A DNA stretch of 64,000 bases from Tetmemena sp. SeJ-2015 (GCA_027382625.1 JAJKFJ010022483.1:1-64000); one strand, 5' to 3'. Shown: positions 37,099-48,305, counted from the first letter of the stretch. Numbers and translations: made by a program. The notes: generated by a model not told the origin, from the letters alone.

Positions 37099-39081
37099 AT
37101 GAGTATCATAAAAGGCAGCTCCAACGCTCATCAAACCACCAAGCTCAGCAACAATGCAAGTGGCTACACTGGTTTAGTTTCAACTAACTGGGAGGAAAAT
37201 TTAAACATGTATGGCCAGCCCCCTGAAAACATCATCAGTTTAATATAAGTATCAAAAATATAACTTATTTTTAAAGCTTGCACGATTTCCAAAGTCTAGC
37301 ATTGGAAAGATTGCAAGTCCTCAAGAAAATTGAATTCATGTAAACTTAATAAGCAGGAAAGAAGGAAAGATTTATTTAATCTTGGTTAATAATTTAATTA
37401 TTCAAGGTTTACGATTCAAACGCTATCTAAGCCGATATAAACGAAACTATATTCAAAATGACTTTGCAGCACAGATTCGCAATCAGCGCAGCTATTGGAG
37501 TTTCAAAGTATAAATTAAATAGTTTTTATAAAATGAGGATACCAGTTTTATTTTAATTAAGTATGGATATATCCAACCTGGTGATAGAGTAGAATTCAAG
37601 AACAATGATAACATCTCACACTTCATTTGCAGGCTTGCATATTGCAGAAACGAGGAGCTTATAGGAGGCGATTGTCGTCAATTTAGGTAGTTGCAAATAT
37701 AATCAACTCTTATTTCTAAAGACACGACCGACCCTAATGCAAAAGTTCCAGGATTTGTCTGGTTGCCAGCTCTGTCCGGATTTAATATTCGGTGCTACCT
37801 TCTGAATACCTGCTTGTACAAATACTTGGCCTCTTTTCGCCTGATTTTCGAAATCTGCGGCGACAGTTTACTTAGACTTAAGGCCACGCTCTCAATCCGC
37901 GAAGGCTTGCCCTTGACTGCTTTACTGATTGATTTCGACAGGTCTTCTTATTCACCCAGGATCTTATCGGCTCCCCTCACCAAGCCCACGAGGTCCTACC
38001 TGCTATTCTCGATGCGGTGTTCCAGATCAGAGGGCTCTGTTTAGTATTTCCCATTCCGTTTCTAAATCGTGACCTTCCGCTGCTTGAGAGATACTCTTGA
38101 AAGATCCATGCCAGCAAAAGTCCCTTCAAAGACAAGCTCTGAGCCACTTTGATGCTTCGGCTATCATTCGTAGCAAGTCGTTCCGCTTGTGGTTGATCAT
38201 CTTGTTGATCGCATCCAGCTCTTTCTCGAAGACTCCTAGTGCTGAGTGAAGGGGAGGGGCTGAACAGTGTGATTTACTTGCCATCAACTTGAACTATTTC
38301 TTCAGATTCTGTCTTATCGGCTTCGCCCTCTGGTGGAGCAACAACGAATCGTCGAAAGCTTAGTTTATAGCCCCGAGCTCTCGCTCGGTTAGCATGTGCT
38401 CCTGAATCGACAGAGGCAGGGGTGTTGTTGGGTCTCGTCTGACAGCCTGCTTCATTAAACCTACAAGCTCAGCCTAGACGGCTTGAAGTGGTGCTTGCTG
38501 CGCTTTTTCAATCTTTGATTTGAACTGAGGCACCGTGTTTTCAGGAGGAGGCACTGCTTCTTTCCCAGCCAAGAGTATTGGAAGCTCGGGAATTTTATTT
38601 AGCCGCTGCCTTTGCTCATGCGTTGGTCCATGAATGATGATCTCGTGCTTGCAGAATGGGTTCGAGTCGTCTAAGTTGAGGGTGGAGTGATAGCGGTTGA
38701 CCTGCAGCTGCGGCACCACGTCCCAGAGCAAGGCTTGGCTAATCTGATTTAAAGTCAGCGCCTTGGATCTTATCAGCTCTGCCAATCATGCTTATGGAAT
38801 CAAGGGTCCCACTTGGCGGCTGAGTCGACTATTCGGATTAGCAGACCTTCTGATGCGAAAAATCATGGCGGAGCTGACGGAGTGTGGACTGCTTCAACGG
38901 TGGCAGGCAGCAACAGTGTGGTTGGAGCAGCTAAGGTGGTTTGGCGGTTGGCAGCATCTTTTAATTGAAAGTGGTTGTTTAATATTTAAGAAGAGTGGCG
39001 GTTAGTAATTAATTTAATCCGGAAGGGGTTGGTGGCTGGTGTTCAGATTAAATTTCGCTACATGGGTGCAGGGTACCTATA

Positions 39082-39115
<34 letters not shown>

Positions 39116-40398
39116 TACCACCCCACAGCGACTCAGCGAAATATTCCTGACCTTTTATTTAGTTTACACCATTTACGCAATTCATTTCGATCGCTTCCTA
39201 TTAGAAAGTGGTTCCTGACACAAGAGAGCAGACTTTTCCAAGTTAGAATGAGCGAAGTAGATCCCAAAGTCATTCAAGGTATCCTCGAAAGCAAATGCGG
39301 AATCAGCTATAAGTCTTGCAATGATTAATTTTGAGGTGAATTTATTAAAATTTAAGCTGATTAAGACGATGACTGGAAAAAATACTCAAACCAGATTGCC
39401 TATAGAATGACAAAAGCAGAAGACAGAACTCCCTAATCCTTTGTAAAGGTTCCATTTAAAGAAGCAATTTCACTAGTTGGCAGAAGATAGGTATTTTTAT
39501 TGAATGGGTATGCCTATGTGCCTATTAAAGGAGCTAACTGGCATCTTGTCTGCTCATTTCAGAGCAAAGATTTCAGCTGAGCTGGTTAAGGCTTTCAAAT
39601 TTATGGCAGAGTTTATGAAAGGATGAAAGAATCTCAGGGCCTGCTTAATGAGTCTCTCTAATCACAGTATGATCGATTTTAACCTTGAAGAAGTGAAAGG
39701 CTCCCACAGATGATAAGATCAGCCTCAGAGATCTCGACTATTACGCTAGGAAGTCATTCCCACCCTGTATGAAGGCTTTAATGACAAGTTTGAGGAATAA
39801 GCATCATCTAAAGCATTTTGGAAGACTGCAGTTGGGTCTATTCCTGAAAGGTTGGTCTTAATATGGACGAAGCTTACACTTTCTGGAAGCAAGGGGTTCA
39901 CTAAGAAGATGGATTAGGATAAATTTGAAAAGGGTTATGGTTACAACATTCGTCACATGTTTGGTAAAGAGGGAAAGAAGAATGATTACAAGCCCTGGAA
40001 CTGTAATAAAGTCATCTCTCAAACTACGCCAGGTAACGACGAATTTCATGGCTGCCCTTTCAAAACCTTCTCTGAAGAGAACTTGAAACAGCTGCTAGGA
40101 TCCTTTTGGTTTGAAGAATGAAGAGATGAGACCAATCCTTGATAAGAAGAGAGAAAATCTTTATCAGGTTGCTTGTCTAAGACTTTTCGAGGCCTCTCAT
40201 CATAATGGAGTGGCAGATAACGTGGGAAATCACCCTAATGCATTCTTTAACAGCAGTCACGCATATCATAAGGAAATAGATAAGAAGCTAAAGAAGAAAG
40301 AGATGGCACAATAAATTAATGGATAGGTGGCCGAAGCTAATGAAGGAGAGCAGGAACAGGCAATGTCAAGCAAACCAGGTGATGTAGAAATGAATTGA
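37099..40398 (+). CDS. PRIM2: DNA primase large subunit
   Basis: Accessory subunit of the primase that makes RNA primers with DNA polymerase alpha. N-terminal residues [15 protein letters not shown] lead to [18 protein letters not shown], then [17 protein letters not shown], joined across a 1.54 kb element to [16 protein letters not shown], then [26 protein letters not shown] and the C-terminal iron-sulphur domain. All four cluster cysteines are visible: SFPPCMKAL (39,758), PWNCNKV (about 39,997), FHGCPF (about 40,048) and YQVACLRLF (about 40,165). The gene ends at TGA (40,396-40,398) after a Gln/Glu-rich tail. IESs are supported at 37,512-37,564 and 37,662-39,203; another small one lies near 37,244-37,285. 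Frame slips occur near 39,550, 39,590, 39,680 and 39,850. Its start lies back to back with the PARP piece. Confidence 0.96.
37512..37564. other. 53 bp IES in the primase gene, pointer AAGTAT
   Basis: AAGTAT at 37,506-37,511 and 37,559-37,564. Removal joins AIGVSKY to [11 protein letters not shown] in frame. Confidence 0.87.
38126..38785 (-). CDS. Unrecognised frame within the primase-embedded element
   Basis: With TGA as the only stop this frame is open for 220 codons, from just after a TGA to TGA at 38,126-38,128. It has no good ATG near its start. Composition is protein-like (for example [59 protein letters not shown]), with far more CTG, GCC and CAG codons than neighbouring genes. The C-terminal part is predicted helical. 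A second frame on the same strand is also fairly open, so chance openness in GC-rich DNA is possible. I recognise no family; it could be a remnant of an element protein or a foreign gene fragment. Confidence 0.4.
39079..39115. repeat. (CTA)n microsatellite
   Basis: About twelve consecutive CTA units just inside the right end of the primase-embedded element. Confidence 0.95.
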
Positions 40399-40495
40399 TA
40401 GTATTAAATTATTGTTGTTGTGCAGACTAATGTTTAACTTATTAAAATGTTTTTAGCAATCCTAATTAAGTTTTCATTCACCCTGTGTTTAAAGT

Positions 40496-41655
40496 TCATT
40501 CCAAATATGATATTTCAATGGAGTCTCCAACGAAAGCTCCATCCTCAGGGCTGACTACAATTTTGATAAGTTGTCCAGAGTCAGTTAAAGCAAGTTTCTC
40601 TCCCTCAGCAGGTAAGATATTTTCAAGTATACTCTGAATGCTAACAAACCCATCTTGAGTTCTATACCTCTCTACTTTGTTTTGCTTATTTTCATTGTTC
40701 TGCTTCAGAATATAAAAGTCTCCCTTGTTATTTGAGGTGACAGATTCAATAATCAGAGAACCTGAATCAGTTTACTCTTCTAGCTTGATTTTCTCATCAG
40801 CCAAGTTTGAAATAACGAGATGGTTATCAATGGCTGAATAAGTCACAAGCGCCTTTTTGCTGACAGCGAAATCTGTTATCTCACTAAAATTATTTGAGTC
40901 TAAAAGTACACTTACTATTTGTGGTTGAGATGGAAATGATTTATGTTGAAGACATTTGGGTAATCACTCACTCTTACCATTTAAATTAAAATTATAAAAA
41001 TTTAAATTTACCCTTTACAAGGTGTCCACTGAAACAATTCTCTAATTATCCTGAGGGAAAAGGAAGTAAGAGACATTTTGCTGGTGTCCGTACAAAGTAG
41101 TTCCTAGATCATCGTTTTCAAGAGGTGATTAAAAAAGCATACTTCATTATATTTTAACTTGATTGTTTCTGTTTGGAAATCAGGTTATCAATGTTAACAA
41201 ACCTTATCTCCCCGCTCTTGTCTGCAAGTAAAAAGCCCTCAATTTATTTCTGTTGAGCTTAGATTGAAGGAGATGCCTTCAAACAGTTTATCTTCTTCTT
41301 GTTTTTGCTATTGAAATTCATTACACCTCATTTAATCTTACTATTCCAAAACTGGCTCCAGTCCAATACTCTTATTCTTCAATCCCTGTCCTTGCTGCTA
41401 CTTCTCTATGAATTCTTGAAGGTTATAGAGCTTTATGTCTTTCTGTTCTCCTATCAAGAGTAGGTTTCTCCTTTCCATCACATCAAAGAGTACATTGCTC
41501 TCCCATTCATAGGAATTGAGGATATGGAACTTAGTTGGCTGATTCATTTGTAGTGCCTGGTTAAATCTGTTTTAGAGCACATAGAGATATCTGTTATAAG
41601 ACAGCAGCAAGATGTCTTTGTTTGCTTAGAGCTCTCTAAGTACAACCTTTCTCAT
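40496..41655 (-). CDS. WDR4/Trm82-like WD-repeat protein
   Basis: In yeast and animals this protein partners the tRNA N7-guanine methyltransferase (Trm8/METTL1) for m7G46 in tRNA. Starting at ATG (41,655, MRKVVLRELQANKDILLLS) the frame gives IEGFLLADKSGEIRFVNID (the family's LLLADKxGDV strand), LYGHQQNVSYFLFPQDNQRIVSVD, RVSDYPNVFNI (matching the family's IRVSxYPxxxxI signature) and several degenerate repeats to TGA (40,496-40,498). Inserts near 41,110-41,165 and 40,985-41,025 separate the pieces and are probably IESs; a frame slip lies near 41,240. The signature loop makes the family call likely, though single WD repeats are weak. The tail includes a Gln/Glu-rich stretch (about 41,390-41,290). 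Confidence 0.8.
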
Positions 41656-41749
41656 TTTTATGAGGTGCTTTATATATTAAGTATATTTATTAACTTCCAT
41701 TACAAACAGAAACTCTTTTATTTTATAATAAACTCTCCCAAACCCAAAA

Positions 41750-41940
41750 TTAAAATTTTAAAATTTTCAAATTTCAAAAAAGAATTCCCCAAACCCCGCT
41801 TTCCCAAAAAATTAAAATAAACCCCCCTTTAAAAAAATTTTTATTTTTCCTTATAGTTTAGGGAAATTCCCCCCCCAAGTTCAAAAGGGGCCCTTAAAAA
41901 AGGCTCCGCAAAAAATTAAGTTTTTTTGGGCCCTGGAATT
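41750..41940. other. Homopolymer-expanded patch
   Basis: Runs such as CCCCCCC and GGGGCCC in an otherwise normal stretch; likely poor consensus. It hides whatever lies upstream of the coding piece that follows. Confidence 0.6.
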
Positions 41941-41989
41941 GTTAAAGGAATTGAAATACATTGGAGAGCTTGAATACAACTTCGATAAT

Positions 41990-42300
41990 TACTCTTGCAA
42001 ATCTAGGGCCATCGATAAAAGGACTATCAAGAATTGCAACAACAAATTGAGACTGCTATAAATGATCCACAAGTTTATATCAGTCAAGAGAAAACAAGGA
42101 AACTGCTCTTCTAAGAAATAAATGGATTGAAGAATAGTAAGACCGAATAAAAGTTTAAAATGATAATAGGGTGCAAAATAGAAATTGATAGTAGGAAACA
42201 GGCAGATGAGGATATGAGAGTCGCGCTTGAGAAATATTAAGAGCTCATTTCTAGAGAGGTAGAGACTAAACGACAAGAGATAAGAAGCAAAAATGTTTGA
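41990..42300 (+). CDS. Coiled-coil protein fragment
   Basis: A frame without TGA reading LLQIQGHRQKDYQELQQQIETA, then NDPQVYISQEKTRKLLF and ALEKYQELISREVETKRQEI, to TGA (42,298-42,300). The heptad-like spacing of Leu/Ile among Glu/Lys/Gln indicates a coiled coil. Its beginning is lost in the poor sequence before 41,940. It points tail to tail at the zinc-finger gene. No family was recognised; it could be a macronuclear-destined segment of a larger gene. Confidence 0.45.
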
Positions 42301-42393
42301 AGAGAGATAGAGTTGTATGATTAATTTATTAAAAAACAAATTTTTCGACCAATAATAAATAAAATGTATCAGGTAATCCACTTCTTCATTCCT

Positions 42394-44848
42394 TCAATCT
42401 TGGCTCAATTCTAGATCCTCTATGGATCTACTCTTTCTATCATCTTAAGCCAATTGCATTGATTTCTTGCTACTGATTGACACATACTTGTAGCCAGGAT
42501 GTTTAAGTTTGATGTGTTGATTCAAGGATCCCTCTGAGCCATACTTCTTTTTGCAGCCAATTACATCACATGTGAACTTCCTCACTACTTGCCTAGCAGG
42601 CATTCTATGTCTCTTAGATTTCACAGCAGCAGCTGCTAGTGTGTCCATTACTTGACTTTCAGCAGTCAGATGCTGATTTTAAAGTGAAAAACTACTCTAG
42701 TAGCACATGAACTAAGGTTGCTAAACAGTAGGAGATTAATTTCCAGTTCTGGGATGATTCTCTATCACAGGATTGAGATTGTTTGAGTTCAGTAGTGATT
42801 TGTAAGATTCATGGACAGATTCTCTCAAGAGGCTTTCTTCCTTTTCTGTATCAGTTATCAATTTCTTGAGGTTGTAGTTTTCCATTTCCGTTTCAACTAT
42901 CTTGTGCTCAATATTAATAATGAAAGGGGATCTTTTCAAAATATTGGTGATCTTCTCACTTAAGAAGGCAAGGTTATTTTTGTAGAAGGATGGGTCTTAG
43001 ACTTTTTTGGGAAATACAGTCTGTCTTGAAGTGGAGAAAAGTCTCTCAAATTCTGCTTCTATTTGCTGATAGTACATGAACTATCTCTCCAAAAATTGAT
43101 TATGAACTGAGGAGCTCACGCTAAACTGCTACAAATCCCTCTCACTATCTCTAATAGGAATATTAGTAAGATAATTATATCTGAGGATTAGGAACTCTGT
43201 ACGACTTCTACAACTTTCAAAGTCTCTTTCAATCTCTAATCTGCAAGCTATCTCTTTAAATAAATGTATAATGTAAACCTCTTTTGAATTTTCAGTTCCT
43301 CTTTTTACTATTCTTTTTGAATCACTCTAATTTCTACTTCATCTATTTTGGCTAGTATGCTTGCCTTGAAAGCTTTGAATTCTTCTAGTTCCATATCTGT
43401 GGTAATTAACTCCAAATTTTTCAAGAGTTAAATGTCTCTTCTCACCATCAAAGCCTGTGGCCTAATCAACTATTGCGGGTGTTGATTATTACATATACTA
43501 TTTTTATGAGAATCTAAAACCTAAATTTAAATTAGTAGATGGAGGTAGGGAAGTATTTAAACTTGGAGATGAATGCTAGGAGTTTGATGAATTCTAAGAT
43601 GAGGAAAGTATGTTATTTGGTGGGCTTGTATTTATAGACTATGCGGTACTAACTTGCTAATGACCTTGGATTCCAACTTTGGTGTTAGCATTCTCTGAAA
43701 TTGATTGAGACTTGGGCGCTGCTGATTTGATCTCAAACACTTTCTTGAGAGCAGCCAGTGCAACCTGATTAAAGGGCTTACTGATATCTGAAACTTTAAG
43801 GTCTTGATTAATTGAGGAGACGGAGCTTTTCGCTCTGTCTAAATCGTCACTCTCATTCCTTGATTGGATATAGGTTATATTTTTATTATTGATTTTTGAA
43901 TTTCTAAAGTCAAAGCTGAGTTGATAATTTTAAATTATTTTATTTTAGTCGCTTGCCTATTATTAATTAGCAGCTGCTGGAAAGATTTTCTCTGCTGCTA
44001 ATTACTTTTAATTATTTTAAATCAAAGAAGAAGCAGAAGTCTTATTCTCCTGAGTGCCTAAATTTATATTGGTTAAGTTTGCTTTGAAACCCCTGTCTCC
44101 ATCTCTTTGTTCTTCTTCCTCAATTCTCATTCTTTCTTGTTTCTGATAGTAATCAGAGGAGGCTTTTTACAAAGAGAGAAACTGATCTCTATCTTCCGCT
44201 CTTTGGTGCAAAGCTTGCTAAAATCTCTGAATGTGGGGGTTTGTGAGTAAGGAGAGATTAAAGTTTTGGGTTTATGATGATGATGATGTACTTTGTAATT
44301 TGAGTGCTTGGTTTTCGAGAGAGTTGAAAGGCTTTGTAGTGCTCGTTAAAAAAAGAAAAATTTAAGAAAAAATTCAATTTTATATATTGAGGCTGAAGAA
44401 AGCTTTGCCTGGAATTTGCTGAGAAATTTGTCAACCTCTTCCGATATTTTGCGTTGATGGGAACTACTCTGACTTACACTTCTTTTGTCTGCACTGGTTT
44501 CTAACTGCAGCAAAGTTGAGATTCCATTAGTTTCGAACCCTTTAGGTCTTCTCTTTCTGATAAAAGGTTTCTACCCATTTATATCATCACTCTATCCGGG
44601 CTTTTGTATGATCTAATTTTTCAAGGCCGCCATTAATTGCGTTCTTTGTATTGCTAAAATATAATAAATGATGATGATCATTATGGCCATATTTCTTTTC
44701 TCTAATGAATAATCTTGGCTTGATCATGAATTTTGGCTTGAAGTTGGAGATAGTCGTAGGACTTGACTAGCATATTCACTCCTCTACTAGGCATGGGTGA
44801 AATTATCTTCTGTCCAAAAGTCGAAAAATCCAAATTTTGATCTCTCAT
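42394..44848 (-). CDS. Coiled-coil protein with C-terminal C2H2 zinc finger
   Basis: From ATG (44,848; MRDQNLDFSTFGQKIISP) the frame runs through a Ser/Asn/Gln-rich low-complexity half (about 44,640-43,480, including a short Ser run from (TCA)n near 44,280), a helical, charged stretch (MELEEFKAFKASILAKIDEV, about 43,400), and a C-terminal finger FTCDVIGCKKKYGSEGSLNQHIKLKH (Cys-x4-Cys-x12-His-x4-His, about 42,570-42,500) to TGA (42,394-42,396). A 41 bp IES lies at 44,653-44,693. Further IES or indel breaks occur near 44,365, 43,448 and 43,270. One finger alone suggests binding to protein or a short DNA site. The Gln-rich frame exists only under the TGA-stop code. I do not recognise the family. 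Confidence 0.65.
44653..44693. other. 41 bp IES in the zinc-finger gene, pointer AATA
   Basis: AATA (TATT on plus, 44,649-44,652 and 44,690-44,693) flanks the insert. Removal joins IHQRKEI to QRTQLMAALKNQ in frame on the minus strand. Confidence 0.75.
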
Positions 44849-44859
44849 TTTTTCTGGAT

Positions 44860-46430
44860 CAAAAAAATAGCTGAAATGAGAATATTAGGAATATGCTTTA
44901 TTGATATGAAGGATGGGTTTGCGGAGAGGGGTTGAAGTTAGTATTAAAATTAAACTTGATTAAGATTTTAATTTTTTAAACTTCGCCCATCTCTCATTTT
45001 CTCGCTCGAAATATCTATAAAGTAAATAAAGTAAAAAATAATATGGATATCGGTATGGCCTTGTCTGAAAGCAGAAACTGATTGAGATTTAAAACCAATT
45101 TGATGGTTCCCTTGTCGTTCTGAAGAAGGAGTCTAAAACGCTTGAGAAAATAAATAATCACATTTAATAGATATCTTAAAAGCTACAAATATATTTTAAG
45201 TTGTTCTAAACTTTTATAATCAAACTATTTATCTCTTTTATTTTGAACTTTTTAAAAAAATTTATATAAAAAGTAATTTTATGATTTTAAATTAGGTGAG
45301 AAGAGTTCATAATGTTATCGGTTTGCATTATTGATAAAATTTTAAATTATTATAGATTGGGATTTTTTTTTTTTTAAAAAAAAAAAAGTTTTTTCTAAAA
45401 TTTAATAAAAAAAAAAAAATTTGGGTAAAATAAATTTAAAATTATTTTTTTATAACCTTAAAACTTTTTTATATGTTTTTGGAGTAGAAGTTAGATAGAT
45501 GCTTAGTCTTAGAAACTCGTGTATGTCTTTAACTTAGAGTAAATAAATTTAATTTTATTATCCTAAATATAAGTATAAGTCATTATTGTAAAAAAATTAA
45601 TTTACAATAGCAATATAGGATGAATACGAATGGAGAATCGGAAGTAAGAGATACTTGAGATAAATTAACCAGTAGACTTTGATTTGAGTCCTGATGTCCA
45701 GATGGTTAACGCCTAGATGAGTCGTTTTTTGGACCAAAGTTCGAAACCCACAGGTAAAAATTTTTTTAATTTTTTTTTCGACCAATATATTTAATAGCAA
45801 CAGCAAAAATAAAGAACAACAACAATAACCGCAAAAATATTTTAAAGAGAATTTAAAATGATGTGAAGAGAGGAAGATAAAAAATTAAATTAGCGGAAAA
45901 TAGTTTAAAAAGAAGAAAAGTTTGAAAAAAAAATTAGAGATGTTTCAAAAAGTGAAATTAAAAGCTGATATAGTTAATCTCAAAAGAACGCAATTAAAGA
46001 TCAAGCAGTTATAAATCTAGAGATGTCTTTTTTAATTTAACCATCAGATCTTTTATAATCTTTTTTAAAAATCTTCAATCCATTCATATTCTCCTAAAAA
46101 TTTTTTTAAAATATATAATAATTTTCCTATCCATTAAATCTTTAGCAAATAATTTGGCTTCACCCTTTTAAAAAAAAAATAAATTAAGTTTTAGGGGGGT
46201 TTTAAAATTTAACTCTAAAAAATAAAATTTAAAATTACTCTACTACTTTCGAATTATATATTTATTGCACACTCTTAATCTTGTCAGGATTTAAGGTGAT
46301 CAACCAGCCACCAACAAACTTATTTATTTATTTCTTCACTTATTTCTCCTCCTCTTAACGTTAATTTGTCTGTCGTATGTGAGACGAGATTATAATAAAT
46401 TCTCTTAATGAATAAAACAATCAAAGTTCA
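44860..46430. other. Intergenic, with homopolymer-expanded patches
   Basis: AT-rich, with poor-quality runs at 45,360-45,470 and 46,160-46,230. The only structured signal is the tRNA-like stretch near 45,685-45,752. Confidence 0.5.
45685..45752 (+). other. Degenerate tRNA-like sequence
   Basis: CCAGATGGTTAACGCC resembles a type II tRNA A box, and AGTTCGAAACCC 40 bases later resembles a B box. Acceptor and T stems do not pair properly, so it is not a functional tRNA as written; it could be a tRNA pseudogene or the head of a SINE. Confidence 0.25.
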
Positions 46431-46443
46431 GAAAATTGGAGCA

Positions 46444-48305
46444 TCATTATTTATTATCAACAGATCTAAAATGCTCGAGGTTCTTCTTAGACTCATCCAG
46501 ATTTCTTTGAATGCTTTCGATAAGATACCGTGATTCGTCCTTCAAGTCTCTTCTCTGATCTGCCTGGGGAGAGAAGGCACTGTTGCTACTGTGCTTGTGC
46601 TGAGCGAATCCATCTGTATTTAATGCAAGAATTTTAATTTATAAACTAAAAAGTAATTAAATTTGGCCATATTAAACATCACCCTCTATTATTGAGTACT
46701 AGTTCCTTGAAGAGAGCCTTTTTCAGAAAATGTAAACTCCTTAAGTGGGTTTACGAGTGGTTCCTCTTGGTAAAGTGATTGAACTTCTCTATGATTATTT
46801 AGCTGCTGAGGGCTTGCAAACTCTCCCTTCTCTCTTAACTCGTAGTGATGCGCATTATGAGATGGTCTGTAATGAGTGGGATCGACTGAGGGTCTCTGAG
46901 ATATAGTTTCTAGCTTAGTAGTCAAAGTGTTGTAGTTACTCTGAATAGAGTCAATTTTATGATCTATGTTATTTTAGAAGTTCTCAAACTTGCTGTTCAA
47001 GTTTTCGATAGTCTAAAACAACCTTTTAATTATGAATTAATAACTTACATTTTTGAGTTGGAGAATGATGTCTAAAGAGGAGGGATTGAAGGAAGCAGTT
47101 TGATTTGACACTTATTAAATTTCAGACCTCTTCACTTCCTTCTTTACCTCTGGAGCTATTTCTTGAGTTTGCAGGGAAGGTGTGTTTCTCACTCTGAGAG
47201 GTTTGTACTCACTAACTATCTCCTATTCAATTAAAATCTATTTCTAAGCACATTTGAATATGACCCTACTGTTGAGGTTGAGCGATTGCTGTATGTTGGC
47301 TTTGACGAGGTTGCATATATCTGCTCTGGACATGGGAGTACCTTAAACTACTGTTTAAACTAATCTTGCTAGCACTATTGGAAAGTCTCTGTGCACTTTT
47401 CTCTCTAGCTTCCTAGAGCAGTGGCCTTCTGCCTTCTCTCAAGCTCTGCGTATTATCTTAAAGATCCTTATTCAAAGGTTAAACTCTTGTGACCTTGTTC
47501 ACTGTATCCCTTTGATAAGCAAAGCTTTTAGTGTTCTGAGTTTGATCAATGCTTCCACTTTTGGTGTGATTAACTAGAGAATATGCACTGTTCTCAGCCT
47601 CTCTGGTAGTCTGAGACCTCTTTCTGCTCAGAGAGCGCTTTATCTTCAAATCTCTCGATGCTTTCTTAACTAGGTTTACTACGTCGCAGCAGAGCAGGAT
47701 CTTTTACTCTGCGAAGCCGTACTTAAAGAACTGCTCAATGGTTATTTGAGGCTTGTAGCCAAAGATTTTCACCTAAAAAATCAATAAGACTCTCAATAAT
47801 AGTATTTGGATAATTTCAAAATTTAAAGTCAACACGACACGACGATAAAATGGAGATCTGACTTACCAATAACTTGAAAATTTTCTTCATAAACTTGAAA
47901 TCGTTCAAATATACAGTGTCTGGATCAACTCCTTGGTTGAATAAAAAGTTCTTAACTGAACCAGAAGCAACGAACAGAGCATAGTTTATGATCTTCATTG
48001 CTTATAAAATTGCAGATTAAAAATATAAAATACATAATTTATAAGTTGGATGCCCATCAATAGAACTAAATAAGAATAAGGAGATGCAATATATCTTACT
48101 CTTGATCCTTATACTCTTGAGGATATCTTATCGTCTGCAATAAGAACTTTAACTTATCGGAGGTTTTCTTGACATCGCCTCCTTTAGCAATCAATGATTT
48201 CATCTCGGAGCTAGATCTACTGTGACCTCCTACCTTAGGAGCTCTCACTTGAGTAAATGGAGTGGTGCAGTCACTAAACTTGTACTATAGAAGATCCTTT
48301 ATCAT
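46444..48305 (-). CDS. CEP44: CEP44-like centriolar protein
   Basis: CEP44 binds microtubules at the centriole or basal body. The first piece (48,305 down to about 48,090) ends GDVKKTSDKLKFLLQTIRYPQEY, matching the start of the CEP44 domain. The next (47,998-47,867) reads MKIINYALFVASGSVKNFLF and NDFKFMKKIFKLL, and after a 94 base intron (47,773-47,866) continues VKIFGYKPQITIEQFFKYGFAEQKILLCCDVVNLVKK, the domain's conserved end. A Ser/Gln/Arg-rich linker, a second intron of 37 bases near 47,015-47,050, and a coiled-coil tail (TIENLNSKFENFQNNIDHKI) lead to TGA (46,444-46,446). IESs probably lie near 48,000-48,090 and 46,620-46,690. Basal bodies are abundant in ciliates, which suits the gene. 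Confidence 0.85.
47773..47866 (-). other. Intron in the CEP44-like gene
   Basis: Starts GTAAGT and ends TTTTAG on the minus strand; removal joins FKLL to VKIFGYKP in frame. No pointer-like repeat spans it, which separates it from the IESs. Confidence 0.75.

Larger units (their letters stand above)
37662..39203. mobile_element. 1.54 kb TIR element inside the primase gene, TTA junction
   Basis: TTA flanks both ends (37,659-37,661 and 39,201-39,203). Just inside are inverted repeats: TAGGAGGCGAT on the left and ATCGCTTCCTA, its near-exact complement, on the right. Removing the element plus one TTA joins codons to give EELRKWFLTQ, the expected primase sequence (human has EELRRWF), so junctions are base-exact. 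The interior is much richer in G+C than the host gene and holds a 220-codon frame on the minus strand (38,126-38,785) and a (CTA)n tract. The TWA-type 3 bp duplication recalls PIF/Harbinger elements, but no transposase or nuclease motif was recognised. It acts as an IES for this gene whatever its origin. Confidence 0.85.

Noticed and set aside
38126..38600. Similarity of the element frame to the dynein heavy-chain C-terminus
   Set aside because: Only a short helical stretch looked alike; required flanking motifs are absent.
43500..43670. Plus-strand coding frame opposite the zinc-finger gene
   Set aside because: The minus-strand reading is far longer and continuous with the gene on both sides; the plus reading is its shadow.
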